Assembly: GCF_031846265.1 (NCBI RefSeq)
Contig: NZ_JAVRIA010000001.1
Span: 310,001-374,000 of the forward strand
Origin: Microcosmobacter mediterraneus
Lineage (GTDB): Bacteria; Bacteroidota; Bacteroidia; Flavobacteriales; Flavobacteriaceae
Direction: 5' to 3'
DNA: 64,000 bases
Both the position numbers and the translations under genes were made by a program. Below are positions 51,308-61,256 of the stretch, piece by piece. Position 1 is the first letter of the stretch; every line of letters starts with the position of its first letter. The notes under the pieces were generated by a model. That model was not told the origin of the DNA and ran no database searches. It worked only from the letters and a program-made list of their open reading frames with translations.

Positions 51308-52600
51308 ATGAAAATGCCCACAAATATTGCAATAATCGGTTTAGGATATGTAGGTTTACCTTTAGCTGTTGAGTTTGCAAAACATTATAACACCTTAGGT
51401 TTTGATATTAATCAGAAACGTGTAGATGATTTAAGTACTGGTATAGATACCACTTTAGAAGTTGATACTATGTCTTTGAAAAAGGTTTTGGTATTTAACT
51501 ATAATCAAGATAAAGGATTATTTATAACAACCAGAAACGATGAGCTAAAAAACGCTACAACGTTTATTGTTACAGTGCCAACACCTACAGATCACCTTAA
51601 TAAACCCGTTTTTACACCATTAATTAAAGCAAGTGAAACAGTTAGTAAAGCTTTAAAAAAAGGGGATATCGTCATTTATGAATCTACAGTATATCCTGGA
51701 GCCACTGAGGATGTATGTGTACCTGTGTTAGAGCAATTTTCAGGTCTTAAATTTAACGAAGATTTTTTTGTAGGTTATTCACCAGAACGAATTAATCCAG
51801 GAGATAAAGAACATACCGTAACAAAAATATTGAAAGTAACTTCTGGCTCAACACCTCAAGTTGCCGAAATTGTAGATAATCTCTATAAATCTGTAATTAC
51901 AGCAGGTACACACTTGGCGCCTTCAATAAAAGTTGCTGAAGCCGCAAAGGTTATAGAAAATTCACAACGCGATATTAACATTGCTTTTGTTAATGAACTA
52001 TCTAAAATATTTAGACTATTAGATATTGATACTAAGGCGGTTTTAGAAGCAGCAGGTACCAAATGGAATTTCCTAAAATTTTCTCCAGGTTTAGTTGGCG
52101 GACATTGTATAGGAGTAGATCCATATTATCTGGCGCAGAAAGCTATAGAGTCTGGTTATAACCCAGAAATTATCTTAGCTGGTCGAAAAATGAATGATAG
52201 CATGGGAGCTTATGTAGCACAAGAAACTGTAAAGCTAATGATAAAGAAGGGTGCACGTATAAAAAAATCGAAAGCTCTCGTATTAGGAATTACATTTAAG
52301 GAGAATTGTCCGGATATACGAAACTCTAGAGCTATTGATATTATAAGAGAATTAGAAACGTATCATATAAATGTTGATGTATATGATCCTTGGGCTAACT
52401 ATGCCGAAGTTAAACATGAGTATTCTTTAGATCTAATAACCGATAAAAACCTTATACAAGATAATTATGATGCGATTATACTAGCAGTATCACATAAAGA
52501 GTTTTTGCAATTAGATCTAAAATCTTTAAAATCGGATAGTTGTGTGATTTTTGATGTTAAATCGTTATTACCTGCAGATCAAGTAGATGCAAGATTATGA
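51308..52600 (+). CDS. UDP-N-acetylhexosamine 6-dehydrogenase (WbpA/TviB-like)
   Basis: The 430-residue NAD enzyme oxidises C6 of a UDP-HexNAc to the uronic acid. It has the N-terminal NAD motif GLGYVGLPLA, the catalytic Cys267 in GGHCIGVDPYYL, and the C-terminal domain with RNSRAIDIIRELE. It is of the TviB/WbpA type rather than the UDP-glucose type by overall layout. Its stop overlaps the epimerase start by four bases (ATGATG), and together they make a uronic-acid precursor for the polysaccharide. Confidence 0.9.
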   Translation: MKMPTNIAIIGLGYVGLPLAVEFAKHYNTLGFDINQKRVDDLSTGIDTTLEVDTMSLKKVLVFNYNQDKGLFITTRNDELKNATTFIVTVPTPTDHLNKPVFTPLIKASETVSKALKKGDIVIYESTVYPGATEDVCVPVLEQFSGLKFNEDFFVGYSPERINPGDKEHTVTKILKVTSGSTPQVAEIVDNLYKSVITAGTHLAPSIKVAEAAKVIENSQRDINIAFVNELSKIFRLLDIDTKAVLEAAGTKWNFLKFSPGLVGGHCIGVDPYYLAQKAIESGYNPEIILAGRKMNDSMGAYVAQETVKLMIKKGARIKKSKALVLGITFKENCPDIRNSRAIDIIRELETYHINVDVYDPWANYAEVKHEYSLDLITDKNLIQDNYDAIILAVSHKEFLQLDLKSLKSDSCVIFDVKSLLPADQVDARL

Positions 52601-53583
52601 TGTATACCAAAGCTTATCATACAATAGATTTATCTAATTACAGTTTTTTAATTACAGGTGGCGCTGGATTTATAGGGTCTAATCTTGTGGAATATTTATT
52701 AAAATACAATGCTAAAACCGTACGTGTACTCGATAATTTTTCTAATGGTTACAAAGATAACCTTGATGAATTTATGGATAACCCTTCTTTTGAATTATTA
52801 GAAGGTGATATTAGAGATTTAGATACCTGTAAATCTGCTATGAATGGTATAGATTTCGTATCGCACCAAGCAGCATTGGGTTCTGTACCACGTTCTATAA
52901 ATGATCCTAGAACATCAAATGATGTTAATATCACTGGGTTTTTAAATATGCTTATTGCACTAAAAGAAACTAGTTCAGTAAAACGTATGGTCTATGCAGC
53001 ATCTAGTTCTACGTATGGCGATAGTAAAGTGTTACCAAAAGTAGAAGATCAGATTGGTAAACCTTTATCGCCCTATGCAGTGACTAAGTATGTTAATGAA
53101 TTGTATGCTGATGTCTTTGGAAAAACCTATAACACAGATGTCATAGGTTTGCGTTATTTTAATGTCTTTGGACCAAAACAAAGTCCAAATGGAGCCTATG
53201 CAGCAGTTATTCCATTGTTTATGCAGGCTCTAAAAGATGCAAAATCACCAACTATAAATGGAGATGGAGGACAGACAAGAGATTTCACTTTCGTTGATAA
53301 TGCAGTACAAGCTAATATCAAAAGCTTTTTTGCAGGCAAGGAAGCTGCAAACGAAGTATTTAATGTAGCTTGTGGCGAACGTATAGATGTAAATTACTTG
53401 TGGAATTCGCTAAGAGATTCAGCAAACTCTACTATAGAAGCTAATTATGGCCCACCAAGACAAGGTGATGTAAGAGATTCATTAGCCAATATATCTAAAG
53501 CAAACAGCTTGCTAAAGTACAAACCAGAGTTTACAGTAAAAGAAGGTTTAAAAATCACTTGGCATTGGTTTTTAAAACAGTAA
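52597..53583 (+). CDS. UDP-N-acetylhexosamine 4-epimerase (WbpP/TviC-like)
   Basis: The 328-residue SDR enzyme has TGGAGFIGSNL near the N-terminus, the YxxxK pair (Tyr160, Lys164 in SPYAVTKYVNE) and the sugar-binding RYFNVFGPKQSPNGAYAAVIP. The pairing with the upstream dehydrogenase mirrors TviB/TviC of Vi-type pathways, so UDP-GalNAcA is a likely product, though that is inference. A 114-base gap follows before the exporter genes. Confidence 0.88.
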   Translation: MMYTKAYHTIDLSNYSFLITGGAGFIGSNLVEYLLKYNAKTVRVLDNFSNGYKDNLDEFMDNPSFELLEGDIRDLDTCKSAMNGIDFVSHQAALGSVPRSINDPRTSNDVNITGFLNMLIALKETSSVKRMVYAASSSTYGDSKVLPKVEDQIGKPLSPYAVTKYVNELYADVFGKTYNTDVIGLRYFNVFGPKQSPNGAYAAVIPLFMQALKDAKSPTINGDGGQTRDFTFVDNAVQANIKSFFAGKEAANEVFNVACGERIDVNYLWNSLRDSANSTIEANYGPPRQGDVRDSLANISKANSLLKYKPEFTVKEGLKITWHWFLKQ

Positions 53584-53697
53584 TTCTTAGACTTAAAAGT
53601 AAGATTTAGTGTCAGTTTTGGTGCATAAAATTTTACATTCTTTGTCCTAATGTTATTATGGTTTTAGTATATTGGTCTAACCAAAAAAAAGACCTTC

Positions 53698-54561
53698 TTG
53701 AGCTCTACTAAATCAGAAAATTGGCTTTATACCATATCCTCAAAAAGGAAACTCATTGACTTTAATTTTAAGGAAATTTGGAGGTATCGCGATCTACTCG
53801 TCCTATTCGTGAAGCGCGATGTAGTTACAGTCTATAAACAAACTATTTTAGGGCCATTATGGTATTTAATTCAACCATTATTTACAGCACTAACATTTAC
53901 TTTAATATTTAATAAAGTTGCTAAAATTGAAACTGGTAGCATTCCACCATTCTTATTCAATTTAGCAGGAATTTCTATATGGAATTATTTTAAAACCTGT
54001 TTAAATGCAACTAGTAATACCTTTAAGAGTAATTCCGGAATCTTTGGTAAAGTCTATTTTCCTCGTATTATTCTACCATTATCTATAATTATCTCTAACT
54101 TAGTGAAGTTTGCTATACAGATGCTCATTTTTATTATATTTTATATTTATTATGCGGCTAAAGGAGCAGATATCCAAATAAATTCAAGTATTGTATTTTT
54201 TCCAGTGCTCATAGTTTTAATGGGACTACTTGGCTTAGGATTAGGCATGCTAATTTCTAGCTTGGTTACTAAATACAGAGATTTAACCTTTTTGTTAAAT
54301 TTTGGAGTACAACTATTAATGTACATTTCGGCAGTAATGTATCCTTTAGCCTTAGTAAGACAGGAGTTACCCAAGTTTGCTTGGATTGTAGAGTATAATG
54401 CTTTAGCTTATGTTGTAGAAACTGCACGATATATGCTCCTTGGAGAAGGTGTGGTTAAACCATTTGGTATTGTATATACAGTTGTGGTCACATTTGTTGT
54501 ATTATTTTTGGGCATTATTATCTTTAATCGTACAGAAAAAACATTTATAGATTCCGTTTAG
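53698..54561 (+). CDS. Polysaccharide ABC exporter permease, Wzm-like
   Basis: The 287-residue ABC-2 permease has six hydrophobic segments between about residues 40 and 270 and the family motif WRYRDLLVLFVKRDVVTVYKQ before the first. It passes undecaprenyl-linked glycan to the outer leaflet together with the Wzt ATPase, whose gene starts two bases later. No ATG is in frame upstream of the conserved part; TTG at 53698 is the likely start. Confidence 0.88.
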   Translation: MSSTKSENWLYTISSKRKLIDFNFKEIWRYRDLLVLFVKRDVVTVYKQTILGPLWYLIQPLFTALTFTLIFNKVAKIETGSIPPFLFNLAGISIWNYFKTCLNATSNTFKSNSGIFGKVYFPRIILPLSIIISNLVKFAIQMLIFIIFYIYYAAKGADIQINSSIVFFPVLIVLMGLLGLGLGMLISSLVTKYRDLTFLLNFGVQLLMYISAVMYPLALVRQELPKFAWIVEYNALAYVVETARYMLLGEGVVKPFGIVYTVVVTFVVLFLGIIIFNRTEKTFIDSV

Positions 54562-54563
54562 TT

Positions 54564-55847
54564 ATGAGTAATGTTATTTTAAAAGCAGAACATATTTCTA
54601 AACAATACCGACTAGGTTTAGTTGGTACAGGTACCTTAAACGATGATTTAAAGCGTTGGTGGTACAGACTGCGTGGTAAAGAAGATCCGTTCTTAAAGAT
54701 TGGTGCTGTAAATGATCGGAGTACAGCTGCAGAAAGCGATTATGTTTGGGCACTGCAGGATATTAATTTTGAAGTTAAACGTGGTGAGGTTCTAGGAATT
54801 ATTGGTAAAAATGGTGCTGGTAAAAGCACATTGCTTAAAATTTTATCTCGCGTTACAGCACCAACCACAGGTGAAATTAAAACCAAAGGACGTATTGCTA
54901 GTTTATTGGAGGTTGGTACAGGGTTTCATCCAGAATTAACTGGTCGAGAGAATATATACTTAAATGGCGCCATTTTGGGTATGACCAAAGCCGAAATTCG
55001 AATAAAAGAAGAGGAGATTATAGATTTTAGTGGTTGCCAACGCTATATAGATACACCAGTAAAGCGTTACAGTTCTGGTATGCGCGTACGTTTGGCTTTT
55101 GCAGTTGCAGCGCATTTAGAACCAGATGTCTTGGTTATTGATGAGGTTTTGGCAGTTGGTGATGCTGAATTTCAGAAAAAAGCTATTGGTAAAATGCAAG
55201 ATATTAGCCAAGGTGAAGGTAGAACCGTGTTATTTGTGAGTCATAATATGGCCGCTGTTCAGGATTTATGTACAAGAGTTGTCGTTTTAGACAATGGTAG
55301 TTTTACATTTGATGGGGAAGTTACAGAAGGTGTAAACTTATATTTGAACACTAAAAAAATTCATAGTGGGAGTATAGTATTTGATCAATCTGATTCGTTT
55401 TTTAAATCAAGATTTTACAGTTTTGAAATTATAAATTCTTCAAATAAAATTACTACAGAGTTTAATTCTGGTGATGTAATGAAATTTAACGTAAATATTC
55501 AGGTTAATTCAGAAATTAGAAATCCTGTTTTTAGTCTAAGACTAAGTGATATTAATAATGTGAATGTTATTACATGGCGCAGTAATGATTTTGTTGAAGA
55601 ACCATTACCAAAAAACAAGAGATCTAATTTTAGTATAGAGTTGGTTTCTAAGAATTTGTTTTTGCTTGATAGTGTCTATAGTATTTCTATTAGTTTTTTA
55701 GATGGAAAAGAACTTTTGGATTATAAAGATAAATTTATTCATTTTGAAGTTTCACCAAATAAGCCCAGTGAAAAATATTATTCCATTACTAAGAAAAAAG
55801 CATCAAATAGTATAGTATATGCTGAGGCAGACTGGATAGTTAACTAA
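54564..55847 (+). CDS. Polysaccharide ABC exporter ATPase with C-terminal glycan-binding domain, Wzt-like
   Basis: The 427-residue protein has an ATPase domain (Walker A GKNGAGKS 81-88; signature YSSGMRVRL near 169; Walker B VLVIDEVLAVGD) and a C-terminal beta-sandwich of about 170 residues (from about 255). In well-studied Wzt proteins this domain recognises a terminal modification on the finished chain. The second half is visibly more AT-rich than the first, as if exchanged together with the variable genes downstream. Confidence 0.9.
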   Translation: MSNVILKAEHISKQYRLGLVGTGTLNDDLKRWWYRLRGKEDPFLKIGAVNDRSTAAESDYVWALQDINFEVKRGEVLGIIGKNGAGKSTLLKILSRVTAPTTGEIKTKGRIASLLEVGTGFHPELTGRENIYLNGAILGMTKAEIRIKEEEIIDFSGCQRYIDTPVKRYSSGMRVRLAFAVAAHLEPDVLVIDEVLAVGDAEFQKKAIGKMQDISQGEGRTVLFVSHNMAAVQDLCTRVVVLDNGSFTFDGEVTEGVNLYLNTKKIHSGSIVFDQSDSFFKSRFYSFEIINSSNKITTEFNSGDVMKFNVNIQVNSEIRNPVFSLRLSDINNVNVITWRSNDFVEEPLPKNKRSNFSIELVSKNLFLLDSVYSISISFLDGKELLDYKDKFIHFEVSPNKPSEKYYSITKKKASNSIVYAEADWIVN

Positions 55848-55858
55848 TAATTATTATA

Positions 55859-56608
55859 ATGAAAGTATGTGTGATCTCAGGAAGACATCCAAAGACTAAA
55901 TTTGAATCTTCAATTAACCATAAAATTTATGCTGAGAAGCATCAATATTCCTATATTCATTGTGATTTTCCTACTAAGGCCAAAAATCCCTATTTTAATA
56001 AAATTTATTACATATTATCCTATTTAGATCTTTTTGAATATATAATTTGGATTGATGATGATGCTTTTTTCTTGAATTTTGATAAAGATATTATGGATTA
56101 TCTACCTACAGGGAATAATTTCATTTCTTTTTGTAAAAGTCCAGATTTCAAAAAATTAAAAACATATTTAAGTTCTGGTCAATTTATTTTGAAAAGTAAT
56201 AAATTATCTAAATCATTTTTAAATGATGTACTTAAGGTAAATTTAAAAGATGTAAAAAAATGGTGGTATGATGATTTAGGTTATTTTTCTAATGGAGATC
56301 AAGATGCAATAATATTCTTATTAAAAACTAATACTGATTATAATAATAAATATATGTTGTTTAATTATAAAGAGTTTAATAGTAGGCCAGAAAATTTATT
56401 TGGTATTGATACTCATAAACCTTTAATTCTTCATTTTACAGGAAAACCTAACATTAAGAAAAAAAAATATTTAAAAGTTCAAACTGAATATAAATTGTCA
56501 CCCTCACTAGTCCAGGAGAAATATTTAAAGGATTATAAAATTATTCCTAATAAGAAAAATAGAAAAAAAAAATTAGTAAGTAAGTTATATAAATGGTTGT
56601 CCTCTTAA
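55859..56608 (+). CDS. Glycosyltransferase, GT-A fold (GT34-like)
   Basis: The 249-residue protein has a GT-A layout: ISGRHPKTK at the start, the metal-binding IWIDDDAFF (near residue 65) and a terminal HFTGKP motif like that of galactosyl/xylosyl transferases of the GT34 and related families. A basic C-terminal tail (KKNRKKKLVSK) could bind the membrane. Donor and acceptor are not known. It starts 11 bases after wzt and overlaps the next gene by 16 bases. Confidence 0.7.
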   Translation: MKVCVISGRHPKTKFESSINHKIYAEKHQYSYIHCDFPTKAKNPYFNKIYYILSYLDLFEYIIWIDDDAFFLNFDKDIMDYLPTGNNFISFCKSPDFKKLKTYLSSGQFILKSNKLSKSFLNDVLKVNLKDVKKWWYDDLGYFSNGDQDAIIFLLKTNTDYNNKYMLFNYKEFNSRPENLFGIDTHKPLILHFTGKPNIKKKKYLKVQTEYKLSPSLVQEKYLKDYKIIPNKKNRKKKLVSKLYKWLSS

Positions 56609-57480
56609 AAAAGTGTTTTAAAGAAAAAATCCCAGCAGAAATTAATGAAATATTTTCTAAATATGCCTATGTGTTTAATCCAAGTTTTATTAGACATAAA
56701 AACAAATCATTTTTAGCAATTAGAGCTTATGATAATGAACAGGATTCAATTGAAGCCCTACTAGTAATTTGGGGAGATTATTTTGAAACAAAAATCATAA
56801 AATTATCAGATTATTTCTCAGAAAAACTAAATTTAAACAAAATAGCTGACCCAAAATTATGTATTATTAATGATACAGTTTGGGGCTCTTTTAATACAGG
56901 ATATTCACAAAAAGATAATAATAAGCTTGTTTTATTTAGTGTTGAAAAATTTAATATAAATAATTACTATTTATGTAATTATTATAATCGTAAAAAAGTA
57001 GAAAAAAATTGGGCTTTTTTTAGTGAAAACGAAAATATTTATGTCCTATATGGTATAAATCCTTTGATTATTTTAAAATTAGTAAAAACGGATTTATGTA
57101 ATATGTATTTTGAAGATTACCAAACATTCAAATCATTGTCATATAAAAATTATACTATTGGTACTCCTTTAGTTAAAATTAATGGAGAATATTTTTTTAT
57201 AGGCCACAGAAAATTTGTGAGAAAAGGTAAAAGATTATATTTAGGAAAGCCATTTAGGTTTGTTTTTTCAGAGCAAATAAAACTGAAATCAGAGAATAAA
57301 TACTTACTACATTCAATAAAGGATTTGTTGGGGAGTAAGTATAAATTTAATAAAAACTTAATTTCCTGTACTTATTTTTCTGGAATAGATTTTTTTAATA
57401 ATAACTTATATATTAGTTACGGAATTAATGATGTTAGATGGAATATTGTTAGAATAAGAATGAAAAAAATATGGCGTTAA
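56593..57480 (+). CDS. Putative five-bladed beta-propeller glycan enzyme (GH130/GH43-like pattern)
   Basis: I cannot name a family with confidence. The 295-residue protein repeats short beta-blade motifs: VFNPSFIRHKNKSFLAIR, ADPKLCIINDTVWGSFN, EKNWAFFSENENIYVLYG, GTPLVKINGEYFFIGHR and ISYGINDVRW, in an order like GH130 phosphorylases and related propeller enzymes. No signal peptide is seen, so it would act in the cytoplasm. It overlaps both neighbours (16 and 10 bases), showing that it belongs to the glycan module. It may be a glycosyltransferase-like or phosphorylase-like enzyme. Confidence 0.55.
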   Translation: MVVLLKKCFKEKIPAEINEIFSKYAYVFNPSFIRHKNKSFLAIRAYDNEQDSIEALLVIWGDYFETKIIKLSDYFSEKLNLNKIADPKLCIINDTVWGSFNTGYSQKDNNKLVLFSVEKFNINNYYLCNYYNRKKVEKNWAFFSENENIYVLYGINPLIILKLVKTDLCNMYFEDYQTFKSLSYKNYTIGTPLVKINGEYFFIGHRKFVRKGKRLYLGKPFRFVFSEQIKLKSENKYLLHSIKDLLGSKYKFNKNLISCTYFSGIDFFNNNLYISYGINDVRWNIVRIRMKKIWR

Positions 57481-58304
57481 GGACTTATTATTGGAATACT
57501 AGAAAAGTTTCGTTATTAAATTTCTATAAAAACAAATATTTCTACCCTGAAAAAAAAGTATTTAAGTATGGAAATGCTGGAGATATTTTAAATATAGATT
57601 TGATTAAATATTTATATCAAGAAGAGCCAGTAAATATAATTGATAAATCTAATAGATTATTATTAGTTGGATCTATTATGTCTATTATCCAAAATAAAGA
57701 TGTAATTGCAGGAATTGGATGGAAAGGGAATGATTTATCTAAAAAACAAGAAGTTATAGAAAAGTCCAATGTTTATGGCGTTAGAGGTCCACTTACAAGA
57801 AATCTTTTTGAAAAGTATGGAGCAGATTTATCTAATCTTAAATTTGAATATGATCCAGGATTATTAATTAAAGAAATCTATAATATTGATGAGAATAATT
57901 GTAAGAATCAAAACATTATTTTTATTCCGCATTACAGAGATCTTTGGATATATAAAACTTATCCAAAAGGAATTAAAGTTGTAAACATTGATAACCATCC
58001 AAAAAAAATAATAAAAGAAATATTAAATGCAAAACTGGTATATTCAGCTTCATTGCATGGGATTATTTTTAGTCATGCATTAAACAAAGAATGTATTTTT
58101 GTTAAACCACAGTCTGATGAACCAATGTTTAAATATGAAGATTACTTTTTATCAATTGGATTAAACTTTCCTGAGCCAATCAAAAGTATAAATTCTATTA
58201 ATTACTATTTAAATGAAGGAACTTTATTAAATAAAAAAATTTGTCTTGATGATTTTTGTTTTCCTGAGGTTGATTTTCTTAAGAGATCCAAGATAATTGT
58301 ATAA
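57471..58304 (+). CDS. Polysaccharide pyruvyl transferase family protein
   Basis: The 277-residue protein shows the family pattern NAGDILNIDLI near the N-terminus, NVYGVRGPLTRNLFEKYG, YDPGLL, and the C-terminal SASLHGIIFSHAL. Such enzymes transfer pyruvate ketals from phosphoenolpyruvate, or in some members sugars, onto capsule sugars. It overlaps both neighbours by 10 and 8 bases. Confidence 0.85.
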   Translation: MALRTYYWNTRKVSLLNFYKNKYFYPEKKVFKYGNAGDILNIDLIKYLYQEEPVNIIDKSNRLLLVGSIMSIIQNKDVIAGIGWKGNDLSKKQEVIEKSNVYGVRGPLTRNLFEKYGADLSNLKFEYDPGLLIKEIYNIDENNCKNQNIIFIPHYRDLWIYKTYPKGIKVVNIDNHPKKIIKEILNAKLVYSASLHGIIFSHALNKECIFVKPQSDEPMFKYEDYFLSIGLNFPEPIKSINSINYYLNEGTLLNKKICLDDFCFPEVDFLKRSKIIV

Positions 58305-59361
58305 TACATTTAAATTGAAGATATTTATTCCAGCCCAGAAAGATGCAAACCTATTTTTTGATGAAGTAATTACTAATTCAAAACACACTTATGATTTTAA
58401 TAATTTTGATAAATACAATCCGACATACAAGATAGTATTAATTCATTGGCCAGAACAAATTTTTAATTGGAAAGAACCTTTAGACCAAGAATTAATAGCC
58501 TTAAGAAAAGCTATAAAAGTATGGAAAAAAAAATCGAGAATATTTTATGTAGTTCATAACCTTGAACGTCATCTAGGAATGACACCTAATTTCAAAGCAT
58601 TATATGATTTAATAATCTATAATGCCGATGAATTTATTCATTTAGGCTCTTTTAGTGAAGAGTTATTTAAGACAATATATCCGTTAAAAAAACATTCTGT
58701 TATTTTTCACCCTTTATATAAAAATTCATTTGAACAATATTGTAAAAGCCTAGCACGGCAAAAATTAGGTATTTCAGAAAATTCCCTAGTAGTAATTTCT
58801 CCTGGAAAAATAAGATCACATGAAGAAGCGACTCTGTTAAAAGATACTTTTAATGAAGTAAAAAGAAAAGATAAGATTTTATTAGTGCCAAACATGTATA
58901 AAAAAGAACTAAAATTGGAATTTAAGGGTAGGTATTTACTCAAGAAAATAATAGATATTAAAAAAATAATAGAATATTTTCATAATGGATTACATTTAAA
59001 GAAATTCAGATTTAGTTTTTCTTTTGTGGACCGATTAACTTTAAGTTTAATGATGTCTGCTTCAGATGTTGTCTTTATTCCAAGAATAAAGAGTTTAAAT
59101 TCGGGTAATATATTTTTGGGATTAACTTTTAAAAAAATAGTTGTGGGACCTAACATTGGTAATATAGGTGAGTTTTTAGATTTATTTGATTTTCCAAAAT
59201 TTAATCCTAAAAATATTGAGGAAAGTAAAGTTGCTTTAAAGTCAGCAATAGAACTTTACGAATCTAATAGTTATAAATATATAAATGAAAAACTAGAGAA
59301 TTTTTATCCTATAAACGTTGCAAAAAAATGGGACATGTTATTTAATGAAAGTTTAAAATAA
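58297..59361 (+). CDS. Glycosyltransferase, GT-B-like
   Basis: The 354-residue protein resembles GT-B glycosyltransferases by its N-terminal LIHWPEQIFNW, VVHNLERHLG, the central VVISPGKIRSHEEA and the late GNIFLGLTFKKIVVGPNIGN, which looks like a family 4 donor region. The start is TTG (58297 or, possibly, 58315), since no ATG is in frame. The reading is moderate; the sugar is unknown. It overlaps the previous gene by eight bases and shares TAATG with the next. Confidence 0.7.
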   Translation: MYNTFKLKIFIPAQKDANLFFDEVITNSKHTYDFNNFDKYNPTYKIVLIHWPEQIFNWKEPLDQELIALRKAIKVWKKKSRIFYVVHNLERHLGMTPNFKALYDLIIYNADEFIHLGSFSEELFKTIYPLKKHSVIFHPLYKNSFEQYCKSLARQKLGISENSLVVISPGKIRSHEEATLLKDTFNEVKRKDKILLVPNMYKKELKLEFKGRYLLKKIIDIKKIIEYFHNGLHLKKFRFSFSFVDRLTLSLMMSASDVVFIPRIKSLNSGNIFLGLTFKKIVVGPNIGNIGEFLDLFDFPKFNPKNIEESKVALKSAIELYESNSYKYINEKLENFYPINVAKKWDMLFNESLK

Positions 59362-60329
59362 TGCAATCATTAGTATCAGTAATAATTCCAACTTTTAATC
59401 GAGCTCATTTAATTAGTGAGACTTTAAATAGTTTAATTAAACAAACTTATGATAATTGGGAATGTATTTTAGTGGATGATGGTTCTGCAGATCAGACAAA
59501 ACATATCGTTTCTAGCTATGTAAAACAAGATTCTAGATTTAAATATTATTTAAGACCAGATAATTATTTATCAGGAGGGAATGGAGCTAGAAATTATGGT
59601 TTTCATTTATCTAAAGGTGAATATATTCAATGGTTTGATGATGATGATATTATGCTTAGCAATTATTTAGAATTTAAAGTTAGAGAATTTGATAACAATT
59701 CAGATTTTGTTATATGTACAGGTAAATATTTTAAAAATAATATAATTGATGATAATTCTATTCTTATTGATGTAAACAAAAATTTATTTTATGATTATAT
59801 CTTGTTTCGATCTAAAATATTCACACCTTCAGTAATGTTTAGAAAAAAGTTTTTGAAAGATAAGTCTTTATTTAATCCAAATATCTTACGAGGTCAAGAG
59901 ACAGAGTTTTTTTCTAGACTGTTTTTCAAAATAAAAAATGATCAATATCGAATTATCAAAATACCTCTGTTCTTATATAGGCAACATTTACAAACTAAAT
60001 CATATTTAAATGAAGAATATGTTAGCATATTCAAAACTTCTGAAATATTTGTTACACTAGAAAATTTCAAAAGAGGATTATTAATAAAAGATTTAGAATT
60101 AATTCAATATTTTTATAGAGCGATAGTTAATATTCTTTTTAGAGCTATTGAAAATAAAGATTATACTAATATAAATTATATTTTTAAAGAACTAATACCC
60201 ATATTAAATCCCATTAATAAAAGCTTAGCCATACAGTTAAAAATAATAGGTAAATGTTTTTTGATTCTTGGGCGTAGTATATATAGAATAGAAATGTATT
60301 TTAAAACTTATAAAATTAAAAGTGTCTGA
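59361..60329 (+). CDS. Glycosyltransferase family 2
   Basis: The 322-residue GT-A enzyme has VIIPTFNRAHLISETL, ILVDDGSADQT (near residue 40) and the metal-binding QWFDDDDIM (near 92). The C-terminal third is basic and helical without a clear membrane segment. Donor and acceptor unknown. Its ATG overlaps the stop of the preceding gene (TAATG), and the next GT2 gene starts eight bases before its end. Confidence 0.88.
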   Translation: MQSLVSVIIPTFNRAHLISETLNSLIKQTYDNWECILVDDGSADQTKHIVSSYVKQDSRFKYYLRPDNYLSGGNGARNYGFHLSKGEYIQWFDDDDIMLSNYLEFKVREFDNNSDFVICTGKYFKNNIIDDNSILIDVNKNLFYDYILFRSKIFTPSVMFRKKFLKDKSLFNPNILRGQETEFFSRLFFKIKNDQYRIIKIPLFLYRQHLQTKSYLNEEYVSIFKTSEIFVTLENFKRGLLIKDLELIQYFYRAIVNILFRAIENKDYTNINYIFKELIPILNPINKSLAIQLKIIGKCFLILGRSIYRIEMYFKTYKIKSV

Positions 60330-61242
60330 AGATCCATTAGTTTCTGTAATTATCCCAACTTTTAATCGAGCTATGTATATAACTGATACTCTTGATAGTA
60401 TTATTAACCAAACCTATACAAATTGGGAATGTCTTGTTGTTGATGATGGCTCTACAGATAATACAAAAGAATTAGTTTTAAAGTATACAGAAAAAGATTA
60501 CAGAATTAAGTATCTAAAGAGAACAAAAGAGTTTTCAAAAGGGAGCAATGGTTCTAGAAACTATGGTTTGTCTCAATCTAAGGGTGAATATATTGCATTT
60601 TCGGATGACGATGATTTTTGGTTGAAAAATAAGTTAGAAAGGCAAATACCAATATTCAAGAAATACCCTGACGTAGGATTAGTTACTTGTGATATTGAAT
60701 ATGTTAATAGAGATGGTCTTCGTTCGGGACGTGTTATTTGTCAAACCGGAAATCATGGTTATATTTTTGAACAAATTTTATTTAAAAATAGGTTGTCTAT
60801 GGTTACACCAATATTAAAACGTGAAGTTTTTAATAAAGTTGGTGAGTTTAATACAAATTTTTCAATATATGAAGATTGGGATTATTGGAGACGAGTAGCT
60901 TATTATTATCCATTTTACTCAGTAAAAGAGGTGTTAGCATGTTATCGTCTTCATGATAGTAATACAATGCTAAAAGTTAATAAGAATCCTTTTGAACAAT
61001 ATTATCGCTATAGAGCACTTACAAAAGCTTTATTAGAATGGGGAGATAATCGTTTTAAAAAATCAGATTATAAGTTAATTGCCCGAGTAGAATGGAAACG
61101 CTATAAACAGATACTAAATAACCATTGCCCAGGCTATATTAATAAATTAAAGCTTATACTTAAGATTAGTATATCTAATTTAGTCGAGGGTTTAAAGTTT
61201 ATTGGCTTATTTTTACGATATGAGCTTTTAAATAATGATTAA
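60322..61242 (+). CDS. Glycosyltransferase family 2
   Basis: The 306-residue enzyme repeats the GT2 pattern: SVIIPTFNRAMYITDTL, LVVDDGSTDNTKE and AFSDDDDFW, and then YEDWDYWRRVA, which is the catalytic ED-type motif of many capsule GT2 enzymes. The start is GTG at 60322. It is closely related in plan to the GT2 just upstream and may have arisen by duplication, though the C-terminal halves differ. Confidence 0.88.
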   Translation: MSEDPLVSVIIPTFNRAMYITDTLDSIINQTYTNWECLVVDDGSTDNTKELVLKYTEKDYRIKYLKRTKEFSKGSNGSRNYGLSQSKGEYIAFSDDDDFWLKNKLERQIPIFKKYPDVGLVTCDIEYVNRDGLRSGRVICQTGNHGYIFEQILFKNRLSMVTPILKREVFNKVGEFNTNFSIYEDWDYWRRVAYYYPFYSVKEVLACYRLHDSNTMLKVNKNPFEQYYRYRALTKALLEWGDNRFKKSDYKLIARVEWKRYKQILNNHCPGYINKLKLILKISISNLVEGLKFIGLFLRYELLNND

Positions 61243-61256
61243 ATTTTTATATATGA

